A DNA stretch of 64,000 bases from Streptomyces caniferus (GTDB taxonomy: Bacteria; Actinomycetota; Actinomycetes; Streptomycetales; Streptomycetaceae), in NCBI RefSeq assembly GCF_009811555.1, contig NZ_BLIN01000002.1, positions 930,001 through 994,000 of the forward strand, written 5' to 3'. Below the pieces are notes generated by a model, which worked only from the letters and a program-made list of their open reading frames with translations, made no database searches and was not told where the DNA came from. The position numbers were made by a program, and so were the translations under genes. Of this stretch, positions 52,954 through 61,671 are shown one piece after another. Within the stretch, counting starts at the first letter, position 1. Each line of letters opens with the position of its first letter.

Positions 52954-53757
52954 TCAGGCCACCAGCTCGCCGAAGGACTCCTCCTGGTCACGGCCGAAGC
53001 TGAGGACCTCGTCCTCGCGCAGCCGGCGCAGGGCGCGCCAGATGCTGGACTTCACCGTGCCGACACTGATGTCGAGAATGTCCGCGATCTCCGGGTCCGT
53101 ACGGCCCTCGTAGTAGCGCAGCACCAGCATCGTGCGCTGCGTCTCGGGCAGCCGGACCAGCGCCTGCCACAGAACGGCGCGCAGCTCGGTGCCGCGCATC
53201 GCGTCCACGTCGCCCGCCGTCTCCGGCAGCTCCTCGGTCGGGTACTCGTTGAGCTTGCGCCGACGCCAGGCGCTGATGTGCAGATTGGTCATGGTGCGGC
53301 GCAGATAGCCGCCGAGCGCCGCCTTGTCGCTGATCCGGTCCCACGCCCGGTAGGTCGAGAACAGCGCGCTCTGCAGCAGGTCCTCGGCCTCGTAGCGGTC
53401 ACCGGTCAGGTGGTAGGCGGTGGCGTACAGGGAGGCGCGGCGCTCCTGGACGTAGGCGGTGAAGGCCGCTTCGGCCTCCGCCGTCTCCGCCGGGGAACGC
53501 CGTTCCCCCGTGGCCTCCCTGTACTCCGCTCCCCCGTTGTTTCCCCCGTGGGCGGCGTTGCCCCCGTGCCCCCCGTCCGCGTCGGCCCCGTTGACCGTGA
53601 CCGTCGTGGCATCGATGGCCACCATGTACGGCGGCCGCTGGCGTCCGATGCCGCGGGCGCATCCCCGCACGCCGGCAGCGGACTTCTCGCCGGTCCTGAC
53701 GACGTCGTGGAGCCGCGTGATAACTGCGCTGTTGGTGGTGCCGTGCAGTGTGTTCAT
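52954..53757 (-). CDS. sigQ: ECF-type RNA polymerase sigma factor (SigQ-like)
   Basis: ATG 53757 gives 267 residues; the longer frame runs through the afsQ1 promoter and is rejected. Region 2 reads YATAYHLTGDRYEAEDLLQS; region 4 reads LPETQRTMLVLRYYEGRTD then DISVGTVKSSIWRALRRL. About 95 residues before region 2 form a Gly/Asn-rich extension, unusual for an ECF sigma. It is divergent from afsQ1, the arrangement known in S. coelicolor where AfsQ1 activates sigQ. No anti-sigma gene is adjacent, so control is probably transcriptional. Confidence 0.88.
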   Translation of the reverse strand: MNTLHGTTNSAVITRLHDVVRTGEKSAAGVRGCARGIGRQRPPYMVAIDATTVTVNGADADGGHGGNAAHGGNNGGAEYREATGERRSPAETAEAEAAFTAYVQERRASLYATAYHLTGDRYEAEDLLQSALFSTYRAWDRISDKAALGGYLRRTMTNLHISAWRRRKLNEYPTEELPETAGDVDAMRGTELRAVLWQALVRLPETQRTMLVLRYYEGRTDPEIADILDISVGTVKSSIWRALRRLREDEVLSFGRDQEESFGELVA

Positions 53758-53863
53758 CTCGCGCCCCCCGTCGTAGAGCCAGCTCGTTCGGTGTGTCGGG
53801 GTGTTGATCTCTCCCGATGCCCCAAAGACTGCCAACCCAGTTTCATCGCGTTGTCCGCCGACT

Positions 53864-53879
53864 GTCACAGGCCTGTCAC
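53864..53879. promoter_or_regulatory. AfsQ1 binding site between sigQ and afsQ1
   Basis: GTCAC (53864-53868), six bases, GTCAC (53875-53879): an exact fit to the published AfsQ1 consensus GTnAC-N6-GTnAC. It lies about 105 bases upstream of both start codons in the divergent region 53758-53982. Confidence 0.82.
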
Positions 53880-53982
53880 AGGGGCCGGTGCGGCGCGTCG
53901 CGGCGGCCTCGCGGGTGCGGGGCTTGTGTACGAGAGCGCCACTGGTCGATCTCCCGGCGTCCCATGGGCCAGAATGGCCGAC

Positions 53983-54660
53983 GTGCCTTTCCTGTTGCTG
54001 ATCGAGGACGACGACGCCATCCGCACGGCCCTCGAACTCTCGCTGTCGCGCCAGGGTCACCGTGTGGTGACCGCGGCGACGGGCGAGGACGGCCTGAAGC
54101 TGCTGCGCGAGCAGCGCCCGGACCTGATCGTGCTGGATGTGATGCTGCCGGGCATCGACGGCTTCGAGGTGTGCCGGCGGATCAGGCGTACGGACCAGCT
54201 GCCCATCATCCTGCTCACGGCGCGCAACGACGACATCGACGTCGTGGTGGGCCTGGAGTCGGGCGCCGACGACTACGTCGTCAAACCGGTCCAGGGAAGG
54301 GTGCTGGACGCCCGGATCCGGGCCGTGCTGCGCCGCGGCGAGCGCGAGTCCAGCGACTCGGCGACGTTCGGCTCGCTGGTGATCGACCGGTCGGCGATGA
54401 CGGTCACCAAGAACGGCGAGGACCTGCAACTGACACCGACCGAGCTGCGGTTGCTGCTGGAGCTGAGCCGCCGGCCCGGCCAGGCGCTGTCCCGGCAGCA
54501 GTTGCTGCGGCTGGTGTGGGAGCACGACTACCTCGGCGACTCGCGCCTGGTGGACGCCTGTGTCCAGCGGCTGCGCGCGAAGGTGGAGGACGTGCCCTCC
54601 TCACCGACCCTGATCCGTACGGTCCGGGGCGTCGGCTACCGGCTGGACTCGCCGCAGTGA
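53983..54660 (+). CDS. afsQ1: Response regulator AfsQ1 (OmpR family)
   Basis: GTG 53983 gives 225 residues, the length known for AfsQ1; ATG 53974 would add three. The receiver domain has the acidic pocket EDDD, Asp52 in LIVLDVMLPG, Thr and Lys switch residues in ILLTARND and VVKP. The winged-helix domain includes LQLTPTELRLLLELSRRPGQ and RLRAKVEDVPSS with the final RGVGYRLD. It works with AfsQ2 to respond to nitrogen/carbon imbalance and to regulate antibiotic genes and sigQ. It overlaps the kinase gene by 4 bp. Confidence 0.93.
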   Translation: MPFLLLIEDDDAIRTALELSLSRQGHRVVTAATGEDGLKLLREQRPDLIVLDVMLPGIDGFEVCRRIRRTDQLPIILLTARNDDIDVVVGLESGADDYVVKPVQGRVLDARIRAVLRRGERESSDSATFGSLVIDRSAMTVTKNGEDLQLTPTELRLLLELSRRPGQALSRQQLLRLVWEHDYLGDSRLVDACVQRLRAKVEDVPSSPTLIRTVRGVGYRLDSPQ

Positions 54661-56432
54661 GGGAGCGTTCCACGGACGGCGCGACGACGGACGACGGTGC
54701 GGACGACGAGGCCGGGGCCGGCGCGCCCGTGGCCGGGCGGCGGGTGCTGCGGTTGCTGGGGCGTCCGTCGGGGCTGCTGCGCTGGACGAGTCTGCGGCTC
54801 CGGCTGGTCGTGGTCTTCGCGCTGGTGGCGCTGACCGCCGCGGTCTCCGCCTCGGGCATCGCGTACTGGCTCAACCGCAACACCGTTCTGGACCGCACGC
54901 AGAACGCCGTCCTCAAGGACTTCCGCAAGGCGCTGGAGGACAGTACGCGGTCGCTGCCGCTGCGTCCGCGGTGCGCCGAACTCCAGGATGCCGCCCGGCA
55001 GATGGCGGGCGGGCCGCAGAACTACGCGGTACTGCTGATAGGCGTGGACCGCGAGGGCAAGGACTGCGCCGCCACCACGGACAAGGACCTGCTGACGCTC
55101 AAGAACGTGCCCGTGCCGCTGCGCAACGCGGTCAACGAGGTGCGTCCGGTCGACGAGGCCAACCAGTACTCCCACCATCTCTACTGGCAGCGCAAACAGG
55201 TCGAGGACACCCCCTACCTCGTCGCCGGGGCGAAGGTGATCGGCGGCGGGCCCACCGGCTACATGATGAAGTCGCTCGCCACCGAGCGGCAGGACCTCAA
55301 CTCGCTGGCCTGGTCGCTGGGTATCGCGACGGCGCTCGCCCTGGTCGGCTCGGCGCTGCTGGCGCAGGCCGCGGCGACGACGGTGCTGCGGCCCGTACAG
55401 CGGCTGGGGCATGCGGCGCGGCAGCTCGGCGAGGGCCGCCTGGACACCCGGCTGCGGGTGACCGGCACGGATGAACTCGCCGATCTCTCCCGGACGTTCA
55501 ACCGGACGGCGGAGCGTCTGGAGCAGCGGGTCGAAGAACTGAGCGGGCGCGAGGCGGCGTCCCGGCGGTTCGTCGCAGACATGTCGCACGAGCTGCGGAC
55601 GCCGCTGACCGCGATCACCGCCGTCTCGGAGGTGCTGGAGGAGGAGGCCGACTCCCTCGACCCGATGATCGCGCCGGCGGTGCAACTGGTGGTCAGCGAG
55701 ACCCGGCGGCTGAACGACCTCGTGGAGAACCTGATGGAGGTCACCCGCTTCGACGCGGGCACGGCCCGTCTCGTGCTGGACGATGTCGACGTCGCGGACC
55801 AGGTGACCGCCTGTATCGACGCCCGGGCCTGGCTGGATGCGGTCGAGCTCGACGCGGACCGCGGCATCGTGGTCCGGCTGGACCCGCGGCGGCTCGATGT
55901 GATCCTGGCGAATCTGATCGGCAACGCCCTCAAGCACGGTGGCTCGCCGGTGCGGGTCTCGGTGCGCACGGAAGGCGCCGCGGGCGACGGCGAGGGCGGC
56001 AGGACGGGCAGCACGGCGGTCTCCGGTGGCGGCGCGGACGGGGCCGAGGCGGCCGGCGGACCGGCGGCCGGTGCGGGGGACGGCGGACCGGAGCGGGCCG
56101 GACGGACCGCGGACGAGGTGCGGTCCGGGAGCGGGCAACTGGTGATCCGCGTACGGGACCACGGCCCCGGCATCCCGGAGGAGGTCCTCCCGCACGTCTT
56201 CGACCGCTTCTACAAGGCGAGCGCCTCCCGGCCGCGGTCGGAGGGCAGCGGTCTGGGCCTGTCGATCGCCATGGAGAACGCACACATCCACGGCGGGGAG
56301 ATCACCGCGGCCAACCTCCCCGAGGGCGGCGCGGTCTTCACCCTGCGGCTGCCGATGGACGCCTCCCCGCTGACGGACGGCGACCGGCAGGACGACGGCA
56401 CGGCCGACGAGGGCACGGAGGGCGGGCGATGA
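54657..56432 (+). CDS. afsQ2: Sensor histidine kinase AfsQ2
   Basis: GTG 54657 gives 591 residues. Two membrane helices (48-71 and 217-240) flank an extracellular sensor domain of about 145 residues. HAMP follows (241-295); the phosphoacceptor is His311 in DMSHELRTPL. The ATPase domain has the N box NLIGNALKHG (419-428) and G boxes DHGPGIPEE and GSGLGLSIA. Between the N and G1 boxes lies an extra Gly/Ala/Glu-rich insertion of about 55 residues (439-493), making this protein longer than the 535 residues I recall for S. coelicolor AfsQ2. Confidence 0.9.
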   Translation: MRERSTDGATTDDGADDEAGAGAPVAGRRVLRLLGRPSGLLRWTSLRLRLVVVFALVALTAAVSASGIAYWLNRNTVLDRTQNAVLKDFRKALEDSTRSLPLRPRCAELQDAARQMAGGPQNYAVLLIGVDREGKDCAATTDKDLLTLKNVPVPLRNAVNEVRPVDEANQYSHHLYWQRKQVEDTPYLVAGAKVIGGGPTGYMMKSLATERQDLNSLAWSLGIATALALVGSALLAQAAATTVLRPVQRLGHAARQLGEGRLDTRLRVTGTDELADLSRTFNRTAERLEQRVEELSGREAASRRFVADMSHELRTPLTAITAVSEVLEEEADSLDPMIAPAVQLVVSETRRLNDLVENLMEVTRFDAGTARLVLDDVDVADQVTACIDARAWLDAVELDADRGIVVRLDPRRLDVILANLIGNALKHGGSPVRVSVRTEGAAGDGEGGRTGSTAVSGGGADGAEAAGGPAAGAGDGGPERAGRTADEVRSGSGQLVIRVRDHGPGIPEEVLPHVFDRFYKASASRPRSEGSGLGLSIAMENAHIHGGEITAANLPEGGAVFTLRLPMDASPLTDGDRQDDGTADEGTEGGR

Positions 56433-57043
56433 CGCCGAGCAGGCGGACAGGACGGCGCACCGCCGCCGTGGTGGTGCTCGCGCTCGCCGCCGCGGGCTGC
56501 GGAATCCGGGGCACGTCCGTCCCCGTCGACGCGGGCGGCGCGCCCTCCCGGGTCAGCTGCAAGGCTCCGACGTCGCGACCGAGTCCGTCCGGCGAGAACT
56601 CCACGACGAGTGTGTACCTGGTGTGCGGCTCGGCGCTGGCCCAGGTCGAGCGGCCGGTACCCCCGTCCAAGGCCACCGATCCACGGCTGCCGACCGCCCG
56701 TGCGCTGCTGCACGAGCTGCAGCACAAGCCGTCCGCCGACGAGGAGAAGGCCGGTTTCAGCAGCGCGCTTCCCCAGGACCTGAAGGTCTCGGGGCCCCGC
56801 ACGGGCGACCCCGCGGATGCGCTGCGGCTGAGCATGCGGCCGGATGATCTGCCGTCGTTCGCCCTGGCGCAGCTGGTGTGCACCTACGGCGCCAGCACGG
56901 CGCTGGGCCGCACCCATGCGGCGGTGCTGGGCGGTCCGGGCGACGATACGGCGCACCGCTACGACTGCTCCGCGGATGTGCTGGCCAATCCGGACATCGC
57001 GGAGAACGCCGGGTGGGGTGACCCGTTGTCGGAAGAGGGGTGA
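56429..57043 (+). CDS. Lipoprotein of the afsQ operon (GerMN-like)
   Basis: A 204-residue protein overlapping afsQ2 by 4 bp (ATGA). The leader TAAVVVLALAAAGCGIRG is a lipoprotein signal with Cys24. The mature part has a sequence pattern (VYLVCGSALAQVERPVP, ALLHELQHKPSADEEKAG, SALPQDLKV) like the GerMN domain of actinobacterial lipoproteins beside sensor kinases. In S. coelicolor the corresponding product has been called AfsQ3 in some work; a role in tuning AfsQ2 sensing is plausible but not shown by sequence. Confidence 0.82.
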   Translation: MTPSRRTGRRTAAVVVLALAAAGCGIRGTSVPVDAGGAPSRVSCKAPTSRPSPSGENSTTSVYLVCGSALAQVERPVPPSKATDPRLPTARALLHELQHKPSADEEKAGFSSALPQDLKVSGPRTGDPADALRLSMRPDDLPSFALAQLVCTYGASTALGRTHAAVLGGPGDDTAHRYDCSADVLANPDIAENAGWGDPLSEEG

Positions 57044-57687
57044 ATCGGGGGCCACGACGGGGCCTGTGGGACGGACCAAGACGGGCGCAACTGGGCGGAA
57101 CCGCAGCCCCCACTCCCCGCGTCCTGGCCTGTGTGCAGCCTCATGGCCCCGGCACCACCGCCGCCCCCCGTATGCGCGTCACCGGACTTCTCCTCCTCGT
57201 GGCGCATCTGTCGACAGTCGGCTGGCTGACACTGCGTCCCCGTACGGTGCCGTGGGTGCCCGCCGCGAACCTCGAACCGCTGGCCACGATCCGCGCCGAG
57301 CTGGCGCACGGCCCGTCGTGGGAGGTCGTACAGCATCTGGGCGGCTCGATCCTGCTGCTGGCGCCCCTCGGGGTACTGCTGCCGCTCTCGGCGGGCCGCC
57401 TGAACGTTTCGCCCCTGGTGTCCCTGACCCGTACCGCCTTCGCCGGAGCGATGATCGCGCTGGCCATCGAGCTGCTGCAGTCCGGGGTCCCCGGCCGGGT
57501 CCCGGACGTCGACTCGGTGCTGCTCGGCACCCTCGGGGTGGCCGTGGTGCACCTGGCGGTCGTCCCCCGGGCCCGCCGCCGGCTCCGTCGCAGGTACGGG
57601 GATCTCGGGGCTGCGACCCCGACAATCCCCAGGGGTGGACTGGCCCTGCAGGCTGATGCTCTCTCCGGCAGCCGGACCTACCTTTGA
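57040..57687 (+). CDS. VanZ-like family membrane protein
   Basis: GTG 57040 overlaps the upstream stop and gives 215 residues; ATG 57172 (MRVTGLLLL) would give 171 and removes a non-hydrophobic leader, so the start is open. Four hydrophobic segments follow. The VanZ core is LEPLATIRAEL, VQHLGGSILLLAPLGVLLPL and AIELLQSGVPGRVPDVDSVLLGTLG; the ELLQ...R..D.DD-type motif is recognisable. The family includes the teicoplanin-resistance VanZ but most members have no known function. It appears to be the last gene of the afsQ operon. Confidence 0.82.
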   Translation: MNRGPRRGLWDGPRRAQLGGTAAPTPRVLACVQPHGPGTTAAPRMRVTGLLLLVAHLSTVGWLTLRPRTVPWVPAANLEPLATIRAELAHGPSWEVVQHLGGSILLLAPLGVLLPLSAGRLNVSPLVSLTRTAFAGAMIALAIELLQSGVPGRVPDVDSVLLGTLGVAVVHLAVVPRARRRLRRRYGDLGAATPTIPRGGLALQADALSGSRTYL

Positions 57688-57732
57688 GACATCGGGGCAG
57701 CCGCCCCGCAGAGTCGAAAAGGAGTCGTTCTC

Positions 57733-57942
57733 ATGGCCGCCGCACTGGTCCGCCCCCGCAACAACCGAATGATCGCCGGAGTGTGCGCGGGCCTGGCCCG
57801 TCGCTTCGGTACGACCCCGGCGACGATGCGCGTGCTCTTCGTGGTGTCGTGTCTGCTCCCCGGCCCGCAGTTCCTCGTCTACCTGGCGCTGTGGATATTC
57901 CTCCCCTCGGAGGAGAAGGCCACCGGCGCCGCCGCCTGGTGA
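57733..57942 (+). CDS. PspC domain protein
   Basis: A 69-residue protein with AAAAGGAG upstream. The PspC signature is intact: LVRPRNNRMIAGVCAGLARR, then FGTTPATMRVLFVVSCL and a membrane helix (LVYLALWIFLPSEE). PspC-type proteins sit in the membrane and in some bacteria take part in envelope stress sensing. Here it is a free-standing small PspC, as is frequent in actinobacteria. The strong hairpin at 58025-58061 follows it. Confidence 0.9.
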   Translation: MAAALVRPRNNRMIAGVCAGLARRFGTTPATMRVLFVVSCLLPGPQFLVYLALWIFLPSEEKATGAAAW

Positions 57943-58024
57943 CCCTCCCGGCCGGCCGCCCGGCGCGCGCCGCCGATCCGGCGCTCCGCCGTCCCGCGGT
58001 CCGCTCCCCCGGCCGCACATGACG

Positions 58025-58061
58025 GTGCCCCGGCCGTACGCGAGGCGTACGGCCGGGGCAC
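58025..58061. terminator. Bidirectional terminator hairpin
   Basis: A perfect 17-bp stem (58025-58041 with 58045-58061) closed by GAG. It lies between the PspC gene and the convergent small secreted protein gene. Confidence 0.82.
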
Positions 58062-58102
58062 GGCGCGGCGCCCGTCCCCCGCGGGACGGGCCGCGTCCGG
58101 TG

Positions 58103-58372
58103 TCAGCCGCCGAGGAGGCTGCCGGGCTGCAGGCCGCCGAGCAGCTTGTTGCCCTGGGACTTGACCTTGGTCTTGACGTCCTGGCCGGCCGGCTTGGCCT
58201 TGGTGAGGCCGGAGACGGTCTTGGCGGCGTCCTTCACCGGCAGGCTCTTCAGCACCCCGGTGGTGTCGGAGCTGCCGACGACCGGCGCCGCGCTGGCGAC
58301 GCCCGCGGCGGTGACGACGAAAGCGGCACCGAGCGCGACGGTACCGAGAGTCTTGATGGTTCCCTGCTTCAT
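58103..58372 (-). CDS. Small secreted protein
   Basis: An 89-residue protein. The signal peptide is clear (TLGTVALGAAFVVTAAGVAS then AAPVV, cleavage near residue 29). The mature part is basic and Lys/Gly-rich (KDAAKTVSGLTKAKPAGQDV) ending GGLQPGSLLGG. It has no cysteine and no known domain. Comparable tiny exported proteins are common in Streptomyces. The sequence resembles the 51431-51832 product in general style (both have VVGSS/GALVN-like, Gly-Leu rich mature parts), but I would not call them homologous. Confidence 0.78.
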   Translation of the reverse strand: MKQGTIKTLGTVALGAAFVVTAAGVASAAPVVGSSDTTGVLKSLPVKDAAKTVSGLTKAKPAGQDVKTKVKSQGNKLLGGLQPGSLLGG

Positions 58373-58454
58373 CGAATTACGTCCTCGTGATGGGGGCTTG
58401 ACCGGCCAATCAACCTAGTGATGCGGCAACCGGCGCCGCAAACAGCCACGAGGA

Positions 58455-58490
58455 AAGAAAAAACGGCCGGTGGACATTCCACCGGCCGTT
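58455..58490 (-). terminator. Rho-independent terminator of add
   Basis: A 13-bp perfect stem (58462-58474 with 58478-58490) and a 3-base loop. Read on the minus strand it is followed by TTTTTTCTTTCC, a proper T-run. It lies just past the add stop. Confidence 0.92.
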
Positions 58491-58514
58491 GCGCTATAAG
58501 CTCGCGCCGTCTCC

Positions 58515-59675
58515 TTACACAGAGTCAGAAGACCTGTTGACAGGGGCAGTTGTACCCTGCGGACGGAACAGCCATTCGGCCCGCAGTTCCGCGTAACCGG
58601 GCTTGATGACGTCATTGATCATGGCCAGACGTTCATCGAAAGGAATGAACGCTGATTTCATCGCATTGACTGTAAACCACTGCATGTCATCGAGCGTGTA
58701 TCGAAATGTCTTGACCAGGTGCTCGAATTCCCGGGACATGTTCGTGCCGCTCATCAGCCGGTTGTCGGTGTTGACCGTGAGCCGGAACTGCAGTCGGCGC
58801 AGCAGGCCGATGGGGTGCTCCGCGTAGGAGGGCGCGGCGCCGGTCTGCAGGTTGGAGGTCGGGCACATCTCCAGCGGGATGCGCTTGTCCCGTACGTACG
58901 AGGCGAGCCGGCCGAGCTTGACCGAGCCGTCGTCGGCGACCTCGATGTCGTCGATGATCCGGACGCCGTGGCCGAGGCGGTCGGCGCCGCACCACTGCAG
59001 GGCCTGCCAGATGGACGGCAGTCCGAAGGCCTCACCGGCGTGGATGGTGAAGTGGTTGTTCTCCCGCTTGAGGTACTCGAACGCGTCGAGGTGGCGGGTG
59101 GGCGGGTAGCCGGCCTCCGCGCCCGCGATGTCGAAGCCGACGACGCCGGTGTCGCGGTAGCGGTTGGCGAGTTCGGCGATCTCCAGGGCGCGGGCGGCGT
59201 GCCGCATCGCGGTCAGCAGGGCACCGACCCGGATGCGGTGACCGTTCTCCCGGGCCCGCCGCTCGCCCTCGCGGAACCCCTCGTTGACGGCCTCGACGAC
59301 CTCTTCGAGGGTCAGCCCCTGCTCGAGGTGCTGCTCGGGCGCGTACCGGACCTCGGCATAGACGACACCGTCCGCGGCGAGGTCCTCGGCGCACTCGGCG
59401 GCCACCCGGGCCAGTGCGTCGCGGGTCTGCATGACGGCGCAGGTGTGCGCGAAGGTCTCCAGGTACCGCTCGAGCGAGCCGGAGTCGGCGGCCTCACGGA
59501 ACCAGATCCCAAGCTTTTCCGGGTCGGTTTCGGGCAGTCCCTCGTAGCCGTTCTCGCGGGCCAGCTCGACGACGGTGGCGGGGCGCAGGCCGCCGTCGAG
59601 GTGATCGTGGAGCAGCACCTTGGGGGCGCGGAGGATCTGTTCACTGGTCGGCAGTGTGGTGGTCTCGCTCGTCAT
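58515..59675 (-). CDS. add: Adenosine deaminase
   Basis: A 386-residue protein converting (deoxy)adenosine to (deoxy)inosine. Zinc ligands begin with His23-x-His25 in [27 protein letters not shown] holds the catalytic Glu region, GHGVRIIDD the next His, and SNLQTGAAP the last Asp-side motif typical of the family. The start ATG 59675 is 16 bases downstream of the CTACGCGCGTAG palindrome. Its product inosine is the substrate of PNP, linking it to 40991-41812. It ends at a strong terminator and is monocistronic. Confidence 0.95.
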   Translation of the reverse strand: MTSETTTLPTSEQILRAPKVLLHDHLDGGLRPATVVELARENGYEGLPETDPEKLGIWFREAADSGSLERYLETFAHTCAVMQTRDALARVAAECAEDLAADGVVYAEVRYAPEQHLEQGLTLEEVVEAVNEGFREGERRARENGHRIRVGALLTAMRHAARALEIAELANRYRDTGVVGFDIAGAEAGYPPTRHLDAFEYLKRENNHFTIHAGEAFGLPSIWQALQWCGADRLGHGVRIIDDIEVADDGSVKLGRLASYVRDKRIPLEMCPTSNLQTGAAPSYAEHPIGLLRRLQFRLTVNTDNRLMSGTNMSREFEHLVKTFRYTLDDMQWFTVNAMKSAFIPFDERLAMINDVIKPGYAELRAEWLFRPQGTTAPVNRSSDSV

Positions 59676-59691
59676 CTCGGCACTCTAGCCC

Positions 59692-59703
59692 CTACGCGCG
59701 TAG
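59692..59703. promoter_or_regulatory. CTACGCGCGTAG operator upstream of add
   Basis: A perfect 12-bp palindrome, 16 bases before the add ATG on the minus strand. It also lies about 75 bases before the start of the divergent hydrolase-fold gene. Third copy of the same sequence in the window. Confidence 0.78.
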
Positions 59704-59778
59704 ATCTCATCGAACGATACGTAACAGTGACCCGTCCACGGGGTGGCGGGCACGCCTCCTTCTGCCATCGTTCTGGTC

Positions 59779-60597
59779 ATGGCTCAGCAAGCACTGCCGG
59801 TGCGCGAGGCCCGGCTGGGAAAACCGCTGGGAACGGCCGGCAAGGAGGGAGCGCGCGAGGCGCTCCGGTGGCGGGGTGGCGGCGCGCGGAGCACCGGCCG
59901 GGAGGTGAGCGGGGTCGCGCTTTTACTGCCCGGGGGCGTGCCGACCGGGGTGCGGCGGCCGTCGCCGGTGGCGGCACTGGCGGTGCGGCCACTGGCGGTC
60001 CGGCTGGCGAAGGCGGGACGCCCTGAGGGCCTGACGGCCCATGTCGTCCGCTACCGCTGCAGCGGCTGGAACGGCCCCGACGCCCATCCGGCACGGGACG
60101 CGGCCTGGGCCCTCGACGAGGTGGTCCGCCGCTACGGCGATGTCCCGGTCTGCCTCGTCGGCACGGGCATGGGCGCCCGCGCCGCCCTGCACGCCGCGGG
60201 CCACCCCGCCGTCAACTCCGTACTGGCGCTGGCCCCTTGGCTGCCCGGCCCCGGCGAGGACGACGAGCGGCCCGACCCGGTGAAACAGCTCATCGGCCGA
60301 CAGGTCCTGCTGGTCCACGGCACGAACGACGAACGCACCGATCCCGATCTGTCCTACCGCTACGCCGAACGCGCCAAGAAGGTCAACCGCGACACCTGCC
60401 GCTTCGAGGTCCACTCCGACGGCCACTCCCTGCACCAGCACCGCACCGAAGTCCTCTCCCTGGCCGCCGACTTCATGCTCGGCTCCCTCTTCACCCGCGA
60501 CTACTCCAGACCCGTCAAGGACGCCCTGGCCGCCCCACCACCCCTGGGCCTGCGCATGCCCCTCGCCGCGGGCTTCGGGGCGTCGCTGCGGCACTGA
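59779..60597 (+). CDS. Alpha/beta hydrolase-fold protein lacking the nucleophile Ser
   Basis: ATG 59779 gives 272 residues. The fold is that of a dienelactone-hydrolase-like protein: LLLPGGVPTG, CLVGTGMGARAALHAAG, VLALAPWLPGP, VLLVHGTNDERTDPDLS with Asp184, and VHSDGHSLHQH with His216. At the nucleophile elbow the normal GxSxG is GTGMG, so residue 130 is Gly, not Ser. The acid and His are still present. Either the protein works without classical hydrolysis or another residue acts. Divergent from add. Confidence 0.8.
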   Translation: MAQQALPVREARLGKPLGTAGKEGAREALRWRGGGARSTGREVSGVALLLPGGVPTGVRRPSPVAALAVRPLAVRLAKAGRPEGLTAHVVRYRCSGWNGPDAHPARDAAWALDEVVRRYGDVPVCLVGTGMGARAALHAAGHPAVNSVLALAPWLPGPGEDDERPDPVKQLIGRQVLLVHGTNDERTDPDLSYRYAERAKKVNRDTCRFEVHSDGHSLHQHRTEVLSLAADFMLGSLFTRDYSRPVKDALAAPPPLGLRMPLAAGFGASLRH

Positions 60598-60641
60598 GGG
60601 GTTGCCGGGCGCCGGGGTCCTGCCGCCGGTGTTCGCCCCCC

Positions 60642-61658
60642 TCACCTCGGCAGCAGCTTCCCCCGGCGGCTGAGGAGGAACTTCTTGAAGGCGGCTACCG
60701 GTGGGGTGTCCGGATGGCCGTCCAGCCAGGCGACGCCGATCTCGCGGACGGCGCGGGGGGCCGTCACCGTCAGTTCGGCGACTCCGGGGCGGGGCACGGC
60801 GGGCGGGGGCAGCAGGGCCACGCCGAGGCCGGCCGCGACCAGGCCGCGCAGGGTCTCGGCCTCCTCGCCCTCGAAGGCGACCCGTGGGGTGAAGCCCGCC
60901 TCGGCGCACAGCGCGTCGGTGATCCGGCGCAGCCCGTAGCCGGGTTCGAGGGTGACGAAGAGCTCGCCGGCGGCCTCCGCGAGCCGGACCCGCTTGCGGG
61001 CGGCCAGCGCATGGTCGTCCGGGACGACGAGGCGCAGCTTCTGTTCGTCGAGCCGGCGGGCGACCAGGTCCGGGTAGTCCGGGACCGGCGAGGTCAGGCA
61101 CAGGTCGAGGTCGCCGGCGCGGAGGCGTTCGATCATGGCCTCGCCGTAGTTCTGGACGAGCTGGAAGCGGACGCGCGGGTGGTCGGCGCGGAAGCTGCGG
61201 ATGAGGCCGGGCACGGTCTCCGAGCCCATGGTGTGCAGAAAGCCGAACGCCACCTTCCCGGCGGCGGGGTCGACATCGGCCCGTACGGACTCCGTTGCCC
61301 GCTCCAGATCCGTCAGCGCCCGCTCGGTGGAGGCGAGAAAGGCGCGGCCGGCCGGGGTGAGGGCCAAGGTGCGGCCGTGCCGGGCGAAGAGGGCGACGCC
61401 GAGGTCGTCCTCCAGGCGGACGAGGGCGCGGCTGAGCGTCGGCTGCGGCATGCCGAGCTCCTGCGCGGCGCGGGTGACGTGTTCGTGCCGGGCGACGGCG
61501 GTGAACTGGGCGAGCCGCGGGGCGAGGACCGCCGCCCAGGAGTCGCCTCCGAGCTCGGCCGGCTCCCTCGCCTCCGCACCGGCCCGCGGCGCTGCGGCAC
61601 TCTCTTTTCTGTCGCGACCTTGCAACAGCGGCCCTTGCGACCTGGGATCATGTGTCAC
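60642..61658 (-). CDS. LysR family transcriptional regulator
   Basis: GTG 61658 gives 338 residues and leaves the inverted repeat at 61672-61701 upstream; the ATG at 61694 would lie inside that repeat. Residues 1-45 are an unusual extension, then the HTH: LAQFTAVARHEHVTRAAQEL and MPQPTLSRALVRLEDDLG. The effector domain has VAFGFLHTMGSETVPGLIRS and typical LysR folds. It is divergent from an MFS transporter and very likely controls it in response to an exported compound. Confidence 0.9.
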   Translation of the reverse strand: MTHDPRSQGPLLQGRDRKESAAAPRAGAEAREPAELGGDSWAAVLAPRLAQFTAVARHEHVTRAAQELGMPQPTLSRALVRLEDDLGVALFARHGRTLALTPAGRAFLASTERALTDLERATESVRADVDPAAGKVAFGFLHTMGSETVPGLIRSFRADHPRVRFQLVQNYGEAMIERLRAGDLDLCLTSPVPDYPDLVARRLDEQKLRLVVPDDHALAARKRVRLAEAAGELFVTLEPGYGLRRITDALCAEAGFTPRVAFEGEEAETLRGLVAAGLGVALLPPPAVPRPGVAELTVTAPRAVREIGVAWLDGHPDTPPVAAFKKFLLSRRGKLLPR

Positions 61659-61671
61659 AGCATCGATTATG

